From Glossina fuscipes (Eukaryota > Arthropoda > Insecta > Diptera > Glossinidae): a stretch of 64,000 bases of DNA. This document shows positions 1 through 12,550 of this stretch, piece after piece. The position numbers and the translations under genes were made by a program. Every line of letters starts with the position of its first letter. Within the stretch, counting starts at the first letter, position 1. Location of the stretch: the NCBI RefSeq assembly GCF_014805625.2, contig NW_023998422.1, forward strand, positions 7,417,772 to 7,481,771, given 5' to 3'. The notes under the pieces are model-generated. The model ran no database searches. It worked only from the letters and a program-made list of their open reading frames with translations, and was not told the origin of the DNA.

Positions 1-811
1 TAAAAAAGAAGAAACAACTAAATAAAAACTCATATACGCCAAGAATGTGCTGCAATTTGCTTAAATTAATTTTATAATATATAACAACGAATTCTTCCAA
101 TAAATAAATAATAAAAAGAAAAGAAAAGAAACATGAAAAGCATGTCTTCTGCACAAAAAAAAAAAAAAAAAAAAATATTAATAATAATAAATACATTGCG
201 TGGCTAAAAAGCAGCAAATCATGCGGTGCACATGTCTAAGAAATCTGTACTATATGCATGTAAGTCATTCAGTTCTTTAAATGATAAAGACAAGATAAAC
301 TTTTTAAGATATAAAAGCGCTAAACGATTATATAGACCAGAACTGACTTTGACTCTCAAAATATGGATAGCTTCGCTTAAGCAAAACTTTATCTGCTTCT
401 CTAACTTTTTCTACTACTGAATGACTTACACATATGTTAGAAAATAATTTATATATTATAAAATTTTTTATACTTCAAATTGAAGCATACATATATATAT
501 ATACATACAAACAAACATCTAAACATGATTAACTTAATTAAACACTTACCAATGGCAAAAGAACAACAACAAGAAATACAACAAATTAAAATTTAATATA
601 ATTTTTATTCCAAAAATTTTTAAAACTAAAGCTTAAGATACTATGTAGCATATCGAATAATAGTAAATTAAATGCATTGAGAAATAAATCAAATTTAGTA
701 TAAATGAAAAAAACAAAGCGAACCATCTCTTATTAATGCAATATATATAAGAAAACAACAACGGTGAGTATAGCTTGGCTTCCTTCGAGCTTCTCGACGA
801 TATCGATCATT
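1..811. other. AT-rich intergenic, no gene seen
   Basis: Very AT-rich sequence downstream of the transporter gene, with poly(A) runs near 157-175 and a short TA repeat near 485-505. TTTATT at 604-609, which reads AATAAA on the minus strand, could be the poly(A) signal of the transporter. Short open frames here lack coding character. Confidence 0.6.
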
Positions 812-3800
812 TTAACCGAAAATATTATCGTAAATACGACTACGCCAGCTTAACGTTAAACTATCATTGTAATCGAAACTTTTACGCTGCAAGTTGTATT
901 CATCTAATAGCTTGGCTTCTAAAGGACCCCAATTATCGGTGGGCTTTAGCGCTAAATGCAATTTCTACGTAAGAAATTATTTTTTAAAAAAATTTTTTTT
1001 CTTAATTTTCTTTTTAAATTTCTTTCTTTTACTTGTTTAAAAGTTTTCCCGGATTGTTGGGAAATGGTGTATAAAGCCCAAAATGGCAATTGGCCCACAC
1101 CTACAGCCCAGATCAGCCAGGCAAAGTTATAGACTGCATCTGGATATTTTACGCCTTTATAGTCCAGCGGTTGATAATTGATTAAACTGTAAATTAATAC
1201 TAAAAACATCAGACCCGGCGTTATAATGGCCCAACAAACACGCCAATATAAACCGGTTTTTAAGCCCAACATAAATTCAATGTCTTGACATAGACGCTTA
1301 ACGCCTGCAAAAATAAAACGAAAAAAAAAAAAAAATAAATTACAATAAAATCAAATCATATGAAAAATGAAATTAAATAAGAGAAGAAAAGAAAATAAGT
1401 CGACACTGATCGAATGCATTGTCTGTTTGTTTTCTTTTACAAGAGAAAATGACCATCAGAGAACCCATACAGTGTAGTTCATATACAATAAATGCGAAAT
1501 TTCAAGTCAATTCGTGTGTCTGTCTATTTAGTCATTCGCCTTAATAGCTATCGTAAAAGTACGCACCAAAAGTTTGGTTAGAGGAGATGCCAGAGTCACA
1601 CTACAATTCTTGTCATAAGTTTTGCCTTTTCAGCTTATCATGGAGCTTATGCTAGGAAAAGGAACTTCCAAACGATATAGACATTCCGTGGAGCAGAATG
1701 TGCTGCCCAGCCAACTGTGTCATATTATGATTAACAAAGCAAGCCCTTAAATAAGGAATTCATTTAGATCGTGTAGATCTTCTTTTGGCATAACTCGCAA
1801 TGTTCACGTTGCCATCACTTATCTCATTCTCTCTCGTTTCTTTCCTCGGAGAGTTAAGTTTTGTATGGAAAGTGTACTCTAAAAACCCCTCTCCCTCGCT
1901 CCCTCCTCCTTTTCCACTCCCTTTCTCACTCTCTCTTTCTTTTGAAGATAAAGGATGCGCTTAGGAATTCCGTGAGCATATCTTTTATAAGCCATAAGCT
2001 TTTGGGATTTATGTCAACGCACCAGCGAGAACGGATAGCGGAGAAGCGAAACATGCAGCGAGAGGGGGTTCGTCTTCGACTGTCAAATATTATTGCGTTA
2101 TTGAAGAAGTTTTCGTTGCCTTCTAGGCGGCTGAGAGTGCTATATATAAGTGCTATAGAGTGCCGACTATAGCCCTAGCTTTCAGCTTAAAGTAATGACA
2201 GAGGTGCACTGAAGTATTTAAACTATGGTTTTGTGCTTCTTTCTGTTACCAGAACGGGAACTTCTTAATTCGAAAAATTGTGGCGGGCAACGTGTAAAGA
2301 AGGCACTATATGTGCCACGCATAAATAAGCGTAATCCAGACTAGACAAAGCATAAACATAAGCGATAAAGTTTCATTTTACTAAAAAAGTCGGCGCAAAA
2401 TTCTACGCATGCATAGCTTACTTAGTCACATTCATATATCTAGCAAAGCTTTCGCTGTGAGGCAAAAGCTCACCTGTATATAAGCAAAGGTAAGCTTTCT
2501 GCGTGAAGCGAGATAGATAGACTTTGCGATGAAACAATAACTAAAGAGTCTCAGCTATTTCAGACTAAATAAGTACTGACTGAACTATCAGATCAGTTTT
2601 GAACTTACCGTATAACCAGGAAACTGCGACCAACTGAGCTATGGCCAAAAATAAGGCGATAAACGAACAGCCAAAATAATCGATCAGATTTAATATGTAT
2701 TGACCGCCAGGCGTAGTATAGACCAAGCCGACAATGAAACCCACTACACCCATACCGCTAGCCAATAGCCAATGGGGTAAATATTGAAAACGATCCTTAA
2801 TTACGGTTATCACACACGATGCCATGCCAATATTGCTGCCTATACCCAATACCAGTAACATTAAAAAGAATAAAACAGCAAAGACCTGCGGTAGATATTT
2901 AAATTTGGCAATAGCTTCGGGATAGGAAATGAATGCCAAGCCCGCGCCGCCCTTAACCACATGAGCAATATCGTGTGTATTCGTCTCATACGCTAAGTTG
3001 CCCAATATACCGAATATAATGCATCCAGCTAATATTGACGTCATAGAATCGACACTGGTAATGATGATGACATCCCTGATGAAAAAAGAGAAGCATTTAG
3101 TTTAGTTAAATAAAATTTCATATTCAGTTAATTACCGATAAACATTTTTGCGAAAATTATTATAAGAAGCATACATTACCAATGTACCGAAGCATATGGC
3201 CAAAGAAAAAAACATTTGTGTAATCGCTGCATACCAAACCTAAACAATGCAATGTTTAAAAATCTTCTTCTTCTTCTTCTTCTTCTGTAAAATGATAATA
3301 ATTTATGATGTATTTAATAATACTTTACATTTGGATTTAATAGTTGATCCCATTGTGGTCGTAAAAAGTAAATAATTCCGTTCAAAGATCCTGGCAAAGT
3401 TAAAGCACGACACAGCAATATGCTCATTACAACATAAGGAAATATGGCTAAGAAATAGGAAGCTTTACCGCTACTGCGAATACCTGTCCATATTATGAAT
3501 GAAAAATAAATCATGAAATCGCCAAAGAGTAATAAGATAATTTTGCCAAACCTTTTATTAAAATAGTGCAGATTATCAACCAAGCGGAGAGCAAACATAA
3601 AACTAAATCCCAATTTGGCACACCAATGCCATCATCAATATTATCCTTTTCACGTAAAATTGTTTTACTAACATACAGTAATGAACGAAAATTAAGTTAA
3701 CATTTATTAAAGGCTGCTGCAAATCATCAATCAATACTAACGTGAAATAAAGTTCTGCCGATGACGTTGGTTTCCCTAGCAAAGTATTATTATTATTATT

Positions 3801-5191
3801 TAAATGCGTGTGATTGAAAGCCGCAGTTGATATGCATAATGGACCCCATTCTGGTTGACAGTAACTCCAAGGCAATATTTCCGAGAGCGAAGCAATTAAA
3901 TACTTAATAGTTAGAGCCATCACACAAGCATAGTATGTAGTAGCTAGGGCTGTTGCATATACCTGGCCGTAAGCGATTCCTTAAAATTGATAAGATTGCC
4001 GTCATTTATTACAAATGCGATTTTCTTTCATTAGGTTATGTATGTACCCTTCATTAATGGGACCATGTCGAAGGCTTTTATGCAGCCTCTGCTGGCAAAC
4101 TGCCCAATAATCACTTCCATGTAGTAAACGGGACGACCAATAAGCAGCAAAACAATAATGTAGGGTATAACAAAAGCACCGCCACCGTTTTCCAAAGCAA
4201 TGAAAGGAAAACGCCAGACATTACCCAAACCGACAGATAAGGCAATGCATGAGAAAAGAAATTCAATTTCTTTACCCCATTTTTCGCGGCTCGTATCACT
4301 GGAACTATTAGTGCAGCTTACGGAAAGCTATTGGATAAAAGCAAAAAAACAGTAGTAATACTAGTAGTAGTAATAGTAGTAGTAGTAGTAGTAATAGCGA
4401 ATAAGATGAACATGTCATGAAAATAAAGCAATAACTCATTTTTATGATTCTTGTTGCATTACTCGTTATCACGTAATTGAAAGGCATATTAAAGATTAGT
4501 TGACAGGTAGGTAATGAGTAATAGAGGTAGAGATTAATGTATACGTAGCTGATATGATATAAAAAAAGCAGTAAACCACAACATACACAATCTAATGTCT
4601 AACGAAATACTAAATGATATGAAAACATAAATTTAATGAATTTATTCCAACCAATATTATCCTCATTAATAATAATTTTTTTTATTTTGGAAACTCTTCA
4701 AAATGCCTCCTTAAGAAGTACTTCGTAATGCGGAAGGAAGGAATTCTTAAAATGAATAGAAATTCTGTAAGCAAGGTATGGAGAGGGGGAGGGGGAGGAA
4801 GTTCACAGTTATAAATGAATGTGTCCTTGCCAAAAGCAATGCATATGTGAGATGAGCAAAAAAAACATACAAAAGCAAATCGCAAGTTATGAGTAGCGGT
4901 TAACTAGTAATGGAATTTAATAGTACATCGTATACATCGTAGGATAAGTTAACATGAATGTTGATGAAAATTAGTTTCTCACACTATAACCGACAAATTA
5001 CGCTCATATTGCATACGCTCTATATATATATATATATGTATATATATGTATATATATGTACGTAGATATCCAGGGAAAGTAAAAACAATTTGACATACCG
5101 CATCATTATCCTTGATGAAGTTTTTTGCTTCGGGCTTCGCTATTGAAATTTTAATTTGTTGCTGGCTTAACTTATCATATTGCGAATCCAT
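812..5191 (-). CDS. SLC6 sodium-coupled amino-acid transporter, NAAT-like, nine exons
   Basis: Member of the sodium:neurotransmitter symporter (SLC6) family, closest in character to insect nutrient amino-acid transporters, which move neutral amino acids across the plasma membrane with Na+. My exons (read on the minus strand): 5191-5099, 4327-4048, 3979-3742, 3667-3552, 3483-3329, 3239-3136, 3075-2609, 1304-1033, 964-812. They sum to 1878 nt (625 residues), a normal length for the family. Seen directly: the TM1 signature [31 protein letters not shown] (TM2), [14 protein letters not shown] (TM3), an Asn-rich extracellular loop, [26 protein letters not shown], the TM6 region, and a C-terminal [18 protein letters not shown] block. 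The start is the only ATG upstream of a good donor in exon 1. The last exon follows a 68-bp intron; reading through it instead gives a poor Lys-rich tail. Exact substrate is not predictable. Confidence 0.9.
3263..3286. repeat. (CTT)n microsatellite in transporter intron
   Basis: Eight uninterrupted CTT units lie in the 89-bp intron between exons 5 and 6 of the transporter. Confidence 0.9.
4350..4397. repeat. (AGT)n imperfect microsatellite
   Basis: Imperfect AGT/AAT triplet array in transporter intron 1, about 25 bp upstream (in the minus-strand sense) of the exon 2 acceptor. Confidence 0.85.
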
Positions 5192-5314
5192 GTTTATACA
5201 ATAAAATTAAAAAAAAATTAAATCTAAAAACAGAAAAGAGCCCATAATTTTTATACTTATGCCCCTAAGGGATGCAGGTGCACGTCGGTTTAGTTAAAGT
5301 GTTTATAAAATTTA

Positions 5315-5665
5315 GAAAGAAATGAATGCAACCATCCTTGGTCAATGTCCGTCTATACGTCCATAATTTTCTTGGTATTATCATGTTCGGCAACAATTGA
5401 AATGAGAAAATAAAACTTGTGTGTGTTTAAGATATCGAAAAAGAAATGAATGCAAACTTTCTTGATCAATGTCTGTCTATACGTCCATGATTTTCTTGGA
5501 GTTATCATGTTCGGCAACAATTGAAATGAGAAAATAAAACTTGTTTGTAATATTGAAAACTAAATAAATGCAACCATTCTTGATCTATGTCCGTCTATAT
5601 GTCCATAAGTTTTTTGGCTTTATCATGTTCGGCCACAATTGAAATGAGAAAATGACATTCGCTCT
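5315..5665. repeat. Minisatellite, about three 120-bp units
   Basis: Three head-to-tail copies begin near 5319, 5441 and 5560. Each runs through AAATGAATGCAA, a TATGTCCGTCTATACGTCCAT-like block (one or two changes per copy), ATCATGTTCGGCAACAATTG and AAATGAGAAAAT. The third copy is the most diverged (GGCCACAATTG, AAATAAATG). The array lies just upstream of the transporter gene. Confidence 0.88.
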
Positions 5666-6310
5666 ATATGCCCGTGATTGATTTATGCAGATAAAGTTAG
5701 ACACCATGGGCCTTGTCGGATAAAGTGAAACAATTTCCAACAGATCTCTTATTTGTATATATTTATTTTTTATTTATTTATGTATTACGTGAAAGATATC
5801 CAAAATTCGTTTCAAGTCAAATGCAATTTTCTTATTTACATTTTCTATTATTTGCGCCAATTAAGCACATGTTGTACACAAATAGTTAATTTATTTATTT
5901 ATATAATATCCAGATAGCTTTACGATAATAAACATTCTAATCTCAATGATTTATAGTGTGAAATATTGCTTGGCAAACGAGAGAAAGTTTAACGGAACTC
6001 AAAACTGTTGACAGCAACGCTAAAGGCGGTTCTTTCATTCGCATATTAAATAACTTTAGTTAAATTAAGATTATTTAAACGCCGGTTAAAGGCGTAAACA
6101 GTTTTAAGTAAAGTTAAGTTAAGTTAAGTTCTTATGATAATTGCTTTACACATATGGAAATTGATTGACTATTTTTGAGGTTATTTTAAAAAATGTATGT
6201 GTGTATAAAAAAGAGCGCGAATTCGAATTAAATCTGAAACATAATTTTTTGTAAAATCAAAATAAGTAAAATTTTAAAATTTTATTTTATTTAAAGTTTT
6301 ATTTAATGTT

Positions 6311-7200
6311 TTTCGTACTCTACACCACTTGTGGTGCAAGAGTATGTTAAGTTTGCGTCGATGTATGCAATACCCAAGAGGACTCGGGATGGACCCATCC
6401 TTTATTATAGCGATCGTTTTAGCATCACTTTCTTAATCGATCTAATTTTTTCTGTCTGTGTGGTTTTCTTGTGCTCAACCCAAGAAGGCTCGGGATGGAC
6501 CCATCCTTTACTATAGCGATTGATTTAGCATCTGTTTCTTAACCGATCTAATTTTGTCTGTCTGTCCGTCTGTCGGTCTGGTTTTCTTTTGCTCAACCTA
6601 CAGTCCGAAGGTGTTGAGATATTTTGATGAAATTTCATACGCTCACACGTTCCGGCCCAAGGATGAACGCTACTGAAAACTATTCGGATCGGGCCGTTTC
6701 TTCGACCACTTGCCTCTATATTATACTCTCCCAATTTAATGATTTCAGCTTGCATGAAAAGTGATCGATTTTCTAAGAAACCAAATAGCAAAAAAAAAAA
6801 AAAATGGAAATGGAAGACTGAATACACATTCACAACGACATTTGTCGAAAGGATTAATCCTTCAATTACTAGACCATCCATAGAAAAAAGGATTAGCTAC
6901 TCGTGGCTTGCTTGTAAAAGGATATATATGCGAAATGTTTGCGAAGACAAAGTGTTGTCGCATTAAGAGAGTTGAAGGGTAATATTCAAACGGACAATAA
7001 GAAGAACGAGAAGAATCGTTGTCAACGTAAGTTCTTGTAAGTAATTTGTAAATAGATTTCCTAAGGATTTTAAACAATCCTGCAAATCATAATTCAGTGA
7101 TACGAACTTATTCTGAAAACCAAGTCGCAATACTTTATATGAGTAAATGTAATAAATGAAGCGTTGTAGAGTATTTAATAGTGGCTCGTGTACCGCTATG
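6311..7200 (+). repeat. Dispersed repeat family A, long copy with internal duplication
   Basis: Starts with ACTCTACACCACTTGTGGTG, which contains an inverted repeat. It continues with TTAAGTTTGCGTCGATGTATG, a CTGTCTGTCCGTCTGTCGGTC core, AACGCTACTGAAAACTATTC, a GGATCGGGCCGTTTCTTCGACCACT-like block, and a GTAGAGTATTTAATAGTGG end near 7165-7185. Within it, about 110 bp (GGACTCGGGATGGACCCATCC onward) is tandemly duplicated at roughly 6373-6482 and 6483-6592. No coding capacity is seen. Confidence 0.7.
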
Positions 7201-8154
7201 TGCGTTTTTACTTACTTTAACTATTTTTGGTTTTTTTTTTTGCAAGCTGAATGTACAATACGCACAACAAACTAGTGCAAGTAAGTGCAAGTTTCAAAAA
7301 CGTATACATACTTCTCAGAGAAACTAATTTAAGTTTAAGATAAGTGCGAGTTGAAATCGCTTTTAATAGAAACTTTTAAAGTGAAAGTAATTCGTATAAT
7401 TAAACTCCATTCAAACTACGAAATGGATTACAATCTAAGACTGTACAACAGTCTAAAGTCCTAAGTGCAACAAGACACCCAAACTTATTATTATTTATGA
7501 AAGTCAAACTTTTGTATTTTTTTTTTTTTTTTTTTTTTGTTTTGTTACTCGCTAACATTAATCAAAAAAAATAATTCAAAAATTTGTTGTTAAATTTAAT
7601 GAATTTTTTTAGTCTAAGAATTCAATTCATTAGTCTAAAATTAAAATAATAATAATAATAATAATAAATTTAATGAAAAGAAAATTTATTTTTACACAAT
7701 TACCAGCTCAGTCTGCGGCCATTAACATTTTCATGATGATGAATCATTTCTTACTAAGACATATCTAATGATTTGATTTAATGTTGGTCCAGTCTACTAT
7801 CCGATTACTGCTATGCATTTTATATATGCGTACCGAGATTATTTTATTATTATTATTATTATTGTTATTGTTATTATTATATGAATATTGTTTTGAAATT
7901 TACTGATAAGCGTTTTTTACGCTATTTGTAGTTTCATTTATTTGAAAGCACGCAACTCTCCGAAAGAATGCAAAGTCATAATCATAATCATAATGATAAT
8001 GACAATTAGTCTTGACACTCAAAAAATTGTGAATGAATTTTAAGTCATATACAAACAATATTACATTTTTAGATTAAACAATGTCAAGTTTAATGTTAAT
8101 ATTAATTAGAAGCGAGCATAATTTTAAATCGTTTCAAAGAAAAACCTAAATAGT

Positions 8155-8480
8155 GGGAGACGGCTCACCATTAAATACTCTACACGGCTTCGTTTAATAC
8201 TGTCATTCATATGACGACTTTTCAAAGTGTCTTATTATATGGGCAGCGGTGGAATGATTGATCCAATCCGAATCATTTTCAATTACTTTCGTTTCAATCT
8301 TCAGCGCGGAACATCGGTTACTGCAACCTGTAGCTTGAACACAAGAAAACGAGACGGATAGCCGGACAGACCAACAGTAAGCTTATATCGATTCAGGAAA
8401 AGATTTTGACTGAGAGGTGAGTATATCTCACGTTCTCTTGGGCGCTGTACACACATATATCCTTGTACCACAAATGATGT
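8155..8480 (-). repeat. Dispersed repeat family A, inverted copy
   Basis: Reverse-oriented copy. It begins with the family's end motif (CATTAAATACTCTACACG) and contains AACACAAGAAAACGAGACGG, ACAGACCAACAGTAAGCTTA and TTGTACCACAAATGATG, which are recognisable as reversed parts of the 6.3-kb copy. Confidence 0.6.
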
Positions 8481-8849
8481 TGATGGGCATAAAAAAAAGA
8501 AGAACAAGCGACTGAAATAATGTTAAAGTTAAATTAACATTTTTATATAAAGGAATAGCTTTTATATGTATGTCTTGCTGGCTTTTCTCAAGTTACTTTC
8601 CCTACTCGTGCATTATATGTGACGCAAATCTTTGTTTTTCAGGGCATAGGATGTACTTTTTCTTTGGCTAAAAAAAAGCCCTAACAACTATTTACACTGT
8701 CTTCCCTTCCTAGATGCATAATGCGCTTACGAACTCTCGAAGATATTGTTGTTCTAAGATTATATTTAGGGAAATGTTTTGATTGATTGATTCTAAGGCT
8801 AAAAGACCTAAAGCACTAACCTCTAAGGCTTTCGGCTTTATTAAAAACT

Positions 8850-8915
8850 CTACCGCAATTGAGATTTGAACTCACGATCATTGAATTGCTTATTGAGATC
8901 TTTTAGCTAGCCCGA
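8850..8915 (-). repeat. tRNA-like segment, possible SINE remnant
   Basis: On the minus strand, a weak A-box-like GCTAGCTAAAAGAT is followed about 24 bases later by a B-box-like GAGTTCAAATCTC, then TGCGGTAGAG. A related segment with the same TGCGGTAGAG tail lies at 28267-28318. The upstream part does not fold as a normal tRNA by eye, so a functional tRNA gene is unlikely. Confidence 0.35.
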
Positions 8916-9469
8916 CATTTAGGCGGATTTGATTTGAGCGTGTCTGTCCGTCGTGTTTTCTTGTGTCATTTCAAAGAAAATCTCAAGAAGAGCAATTGAC
9001 AACTTATATAACTAACATAAAATTAATAGCAACAATAAGAAAGTGTATAATCACTGTCTCGCCTTTCTTCGATTCTTATTACGTTTTAGCATACATATGT
9101 ATATCATAGAACTGCCCTTTAATTAAAAGAGGTTGTCGTTCCAGAAAATATTTTTTTTAAAGAAGTCTTGGATTTGTCTAGCAATCGGTTTGTGATACTA
9201 CACTTCTTCTTCTTCCTCCTTTTCTCTTCGCTTAGCGATTTATGCGACTTTACCTTACTATCTAAATCTTTTTGATACGTAGTGACAACATTTGACTTTG
9301 ACTCTACTGCTCTCGGAGGTAGTACCTACATTTCATATATTGTGCGCACTATGTTTGCAGGCATTTTTCCAAGTTTATTTTGCAGACCTTCTCAAACAAA
9401 AACGAAAGCATCAAGTTCTGAGTGGTGTTTTTCCCAGCACAGATCCTCCCCGCCGTAACATTGGACCAA

Positions 9470-9790
9470 GAACAAGAAAGGCCCACTGTTAAATACCCTG
9501 CACCATCCTACAGTTATTCATGTAATTGCTTTTTAAAATGGGTCATGGTCGAAACCATTTTCAATGGTATTGCTTCTTAGCCCGAACATGCCAGTGTATC
9601 CAGCCTCACCACAATTTCCCAAAAATTGCGGTCTTTAAGCTGAACACAGAAGGGAAACGGACAGATGGAAACACAAGCTTAAATCGATCGAGAAAAGCAT
9701 TCTGAATCGGCAGGAAAGAAATGGATGTTTCTCAAGGCCTTTTTAGGCGTTGCGTATATCCACTCTTAATATACCTTTGCACCTTTGCAG
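9470..9790 (-). repeat. Dispersed repeat family A, inverted copy
   Basis: Contains GTTAAATACCCTGCACCATCC at its lower-coordinate end, GAAACCATTTTCAATGG, AACACAGAAGGGAAACGGACAG and AAGCTTAAATCGATCG, matching the reversed family-A layout. Confidence 0.6.
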
Positions 9791-10189
9791 TAGTGTTAGA
9801 TATAACAACGGATTTGGCTTGAAATTTATTTTTACGCAAAAAAAACAATTGAAAATCGGCCGTAGATTTGACAAATGCTGATTTACTAAAAAATCCTACT
9901 GTGATTACCAGAAAACCATTTTCTGAAGCTATCCTATCCAATTTTCAAGTCTCCAGAAGTGTGTGTGATACATAATATAATAATAATAAGTGATGGGAAT
10001 AAGTGGTTTCAAGTGTGTAACGGTAATTGCCATAAATGACCAAATGAATTCGCAGATTCAAATAGCTTCATCACCTAACAAACGTAAGGCGAATAAAGGT
10101 TTTCTATAACACGTTCAGCTGAGCTTGACTTTAACTTTAATTCCCGACTAAGGTTCACAGCTTTACGGTTCTTCTGTTTCAAGAGTAAA

Positions 10190-10540
10190 GGAACTATTTT
10201 GGGTCACTGCCCATCATCCTACGCCATCACCCTACAGATATCCATGTAACCACTTTTCAAAATAAGTTGTTAAATGGCAAGCGCTGGAAAAAGTGATCCG
10301 ATTCAAGCCATTTCTAATAGCACGCATTCTTGTGCCAAAACACCTCAATATAACATATTCCATGCAAATATCCCAAGAATGGCGGCTCGTAGATTAAACA
10401 AAAAAAGTAACAAACGGACAGAGGGACAGACAAGCTTAAATTGATTCAAAAAGTGATTCTAAATCGATTGACATAAAAAAAGGTGGATTTATGTGAAGTC
10501 CGTTTGGGTGTTGCGCGCATCTGCACTGACTTAATACATC
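10190..10540 (-). repeat. Dispersed repeat family A, inverted copy
   Basis: Contains CACCCTACAGATATCCATG, AAAAGTGATCCGATTCAAGCC, AAACGGACAGAGGGACAGAC and AAGCTTAAATTGATTC, in the same order as the copies at 8.2 and 9.5 kb. Confidence 0.6.
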
Positions 10541-11479
10541 GCAAGTAATACGTTAGCTCATCTTAAAAAACAGAAAATTATAGATCGCCTTTTAATGGCA
10601 TAAATGAGATGTAAAGTCGTTGTTATCGCAAACTCGACTCTCGGTCTTTCCGATTATCCGAACGCTGCCTATATCGATAAGAAATGAACTGAAAGTCCTT
10701 AGTCCTTAACAGTAGAAAATATTATGCATTTAATGCATTGGTAAATATTGGCGTTAATCTAATTATCCAAATCGGATAGAAATCGGCTAGAAAGACTTCA
10801 GGGGTGCACAATATGATGAGTTCAGTCTATGAAGTAAATGCGTTGCGAATGCATTGGCATGATTATTTTCTCCGGACGCTCTTGGTAAATGGAAATAAAT
10901 TAACGCAATTAAGTGATATTTTGCAAGTTTGGGAGAAAGTACTTGAATTCTCAAGTAATTGCAATGATAACGGGACAGAAATATATTTAGTTTAGGTGAA
11001 ATGATGCAATAATAGAAAGAAGTACTAAGAAGTACTAAACATGTATTTGTTTAGAACGGTTTAATTAATATCGATGATCGTGATCCAGTCATTTTTATCC
11101 GACCTTTTAACAAAAATGCAAACTCATGAATGAAAAACTTTTTGCTTTTTGAAAATAATGTCCGGTATATGTTGCTTCATTCATAAGCTGCTACACCCAC
11201 CAAAACTAACCATAGATTTCGGCTTTGCAGTTTCCAATTACGGCTTTTGCCATCTGGTGGGTTTTAAAGAAGAACGAACGTTAGAGAAGCTCATCGTATT
11301 CCAGCAAGTAAATATTCCTTAGGAGGTCTGACATGTACTGTTAACCAGTATACGTAAAATTCGTAAAATTGGCATTAAAATGTCTTCTTCTTGTCGCCCA
11401 TAAATTTTTACTTCTTAATTTTGAATTAAAAGTGAAGAAATGAAATCACTTGTTGGAATAGGAAAGCGAGAAAATTATT

Positions 11480-11830
11480 TGCGGCTGTGACCGAATCTTT
11501 TATACACAGTAAAGAAAGCAAAAAAAAAAAAAGAGTTTTTTTTTTTAATTTGTAGGAGGCATGAGGAAATTTTTATCAAGTGCCTATGGCGGTTTTTGAC
11601 TACCGGACAGAAAAGGAAGAGAACAGAGGTCTTTGCAAATGACGATGCACTACGGGTGTCTCCTTCGACCCTGATATCTTGGCCAGATTTGAAGCAGATA
11701 GCTTCATTGTTCCGACCAGGAGGATATTTAACGCAGGCATTACCCAGACGGATCGAAATAGAATTTGATGATTTTTCTGAAGCTTTCCGCTGGGTGTTGC
11801 AGGCATTTGAACAAAATGAATATACGCTTG
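11480..11830 (-). repeat. Dispersed repeat family B, inverted copy
   Basis: Read on the minus strand it contains TATATTCATTTTGTTCAAATG, GCCTGCAACACCCAGCGG, TCCGTCTGGGTAATGCCTG, ACAATGAAGCTATCTGCTTC, and the terminal TATAAAAGATTCGGTCACAG. The same blocks occur in the same order at 30.6-31.3 kb. The apparent 87-codon frame on the plus strand is a by-product. Confidence 0.6.
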
Positions 11831-12136
11831 TGATTTCGGCGATGGGTGTAAAAAAATAAAAATGCGCAGCTTTACAAATTATTTATTGGGGTTTTTGTTA
11901 TCGGACAAAGCAGTTACAAGTGATTTTTATGAAGAAAAAAAAAGAGTGAATAAATAGAAAATCACCAATTGTTAATAAAAAGTCGAGACGCTTTCATATA
12001 AAATTTTATAATTGTTTTTTTTTTTTTTAAATTGTTCCAATTTTTGTTTATTAGAGGCAAGCTAAAAAACTTAAGGCAAATCTCTTGCAAATAGTTCTCT
12101 ACTAATTGAGGGATTATAGAGTAAATAGAATAATAG

Positions 12137-12550
12137 AAGAATTAATTGTAACATAATCCTTCATATAGTAGATAATCCCGATAAGCATTTAGACAAAGGT
12201 TCAAATCGAAATCTGATAAAGCACGAACGAATAAAGTCCCGCTTGACTTTACAAGAACAAGAAGAATTAATTATCTGTGACATAATCCTTCGTTCACTAG
12301 CGTATAGTAGATGATCTCGATAACCACTTAGTTCAGAGTTCAGACCGATATCTTTCAAAATATAAATGCAAAAAATTAATTATAACATAATCCTTCATTC
12401 ACTAACGTATAGTAGATGATCCCAATAACCGTTCAGAGATCAGACCGATATCTGGTAAACAATGAATGAATGAAGTCTCGCTTGAGTTTACAAAAACAAT
12501 GAGGAGAAGTTAATTGTAAAATAATCCTTCGTTCACAACTATATAGTGGA
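12137..12550. repeat. Minisatellite, four units of about 115-125 bp
   Basis: Units begin near 12137, 12261, 12375 and 12509. Each carries a variant of TTAATTGTAACATAATCCTTC, then (C)ACTAGCGTATAGTAGATGAT, a CCGATAACC-like block and CAGACCGATATCT. Units 1 and 3 also share GAATAAAGTCCCGCTTGA-type sequence. No gene overlaps it. Confidence 0.85.

Noticed and set aside
775..972. 65-codon plus-strand frame
   Set aside because: It lies antisense to the last exon of the SLC6 transporter, whose minus-strand reading ([14 protein letters not shown]) matches the family C-terminus.
3603..3923. Continuous reading past the YFT donor in the transporter
   Set aside because: Family sequence requires splicing to the [15 protein letters not shown] exon; the read-through is unlike any SLC6 protein.
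11596..11859. 87-codon frame on the plus strand
   Set aside because: No ATG start, and it sits in a dispersed family-B repeat that is readable elsewhere only in pieces.
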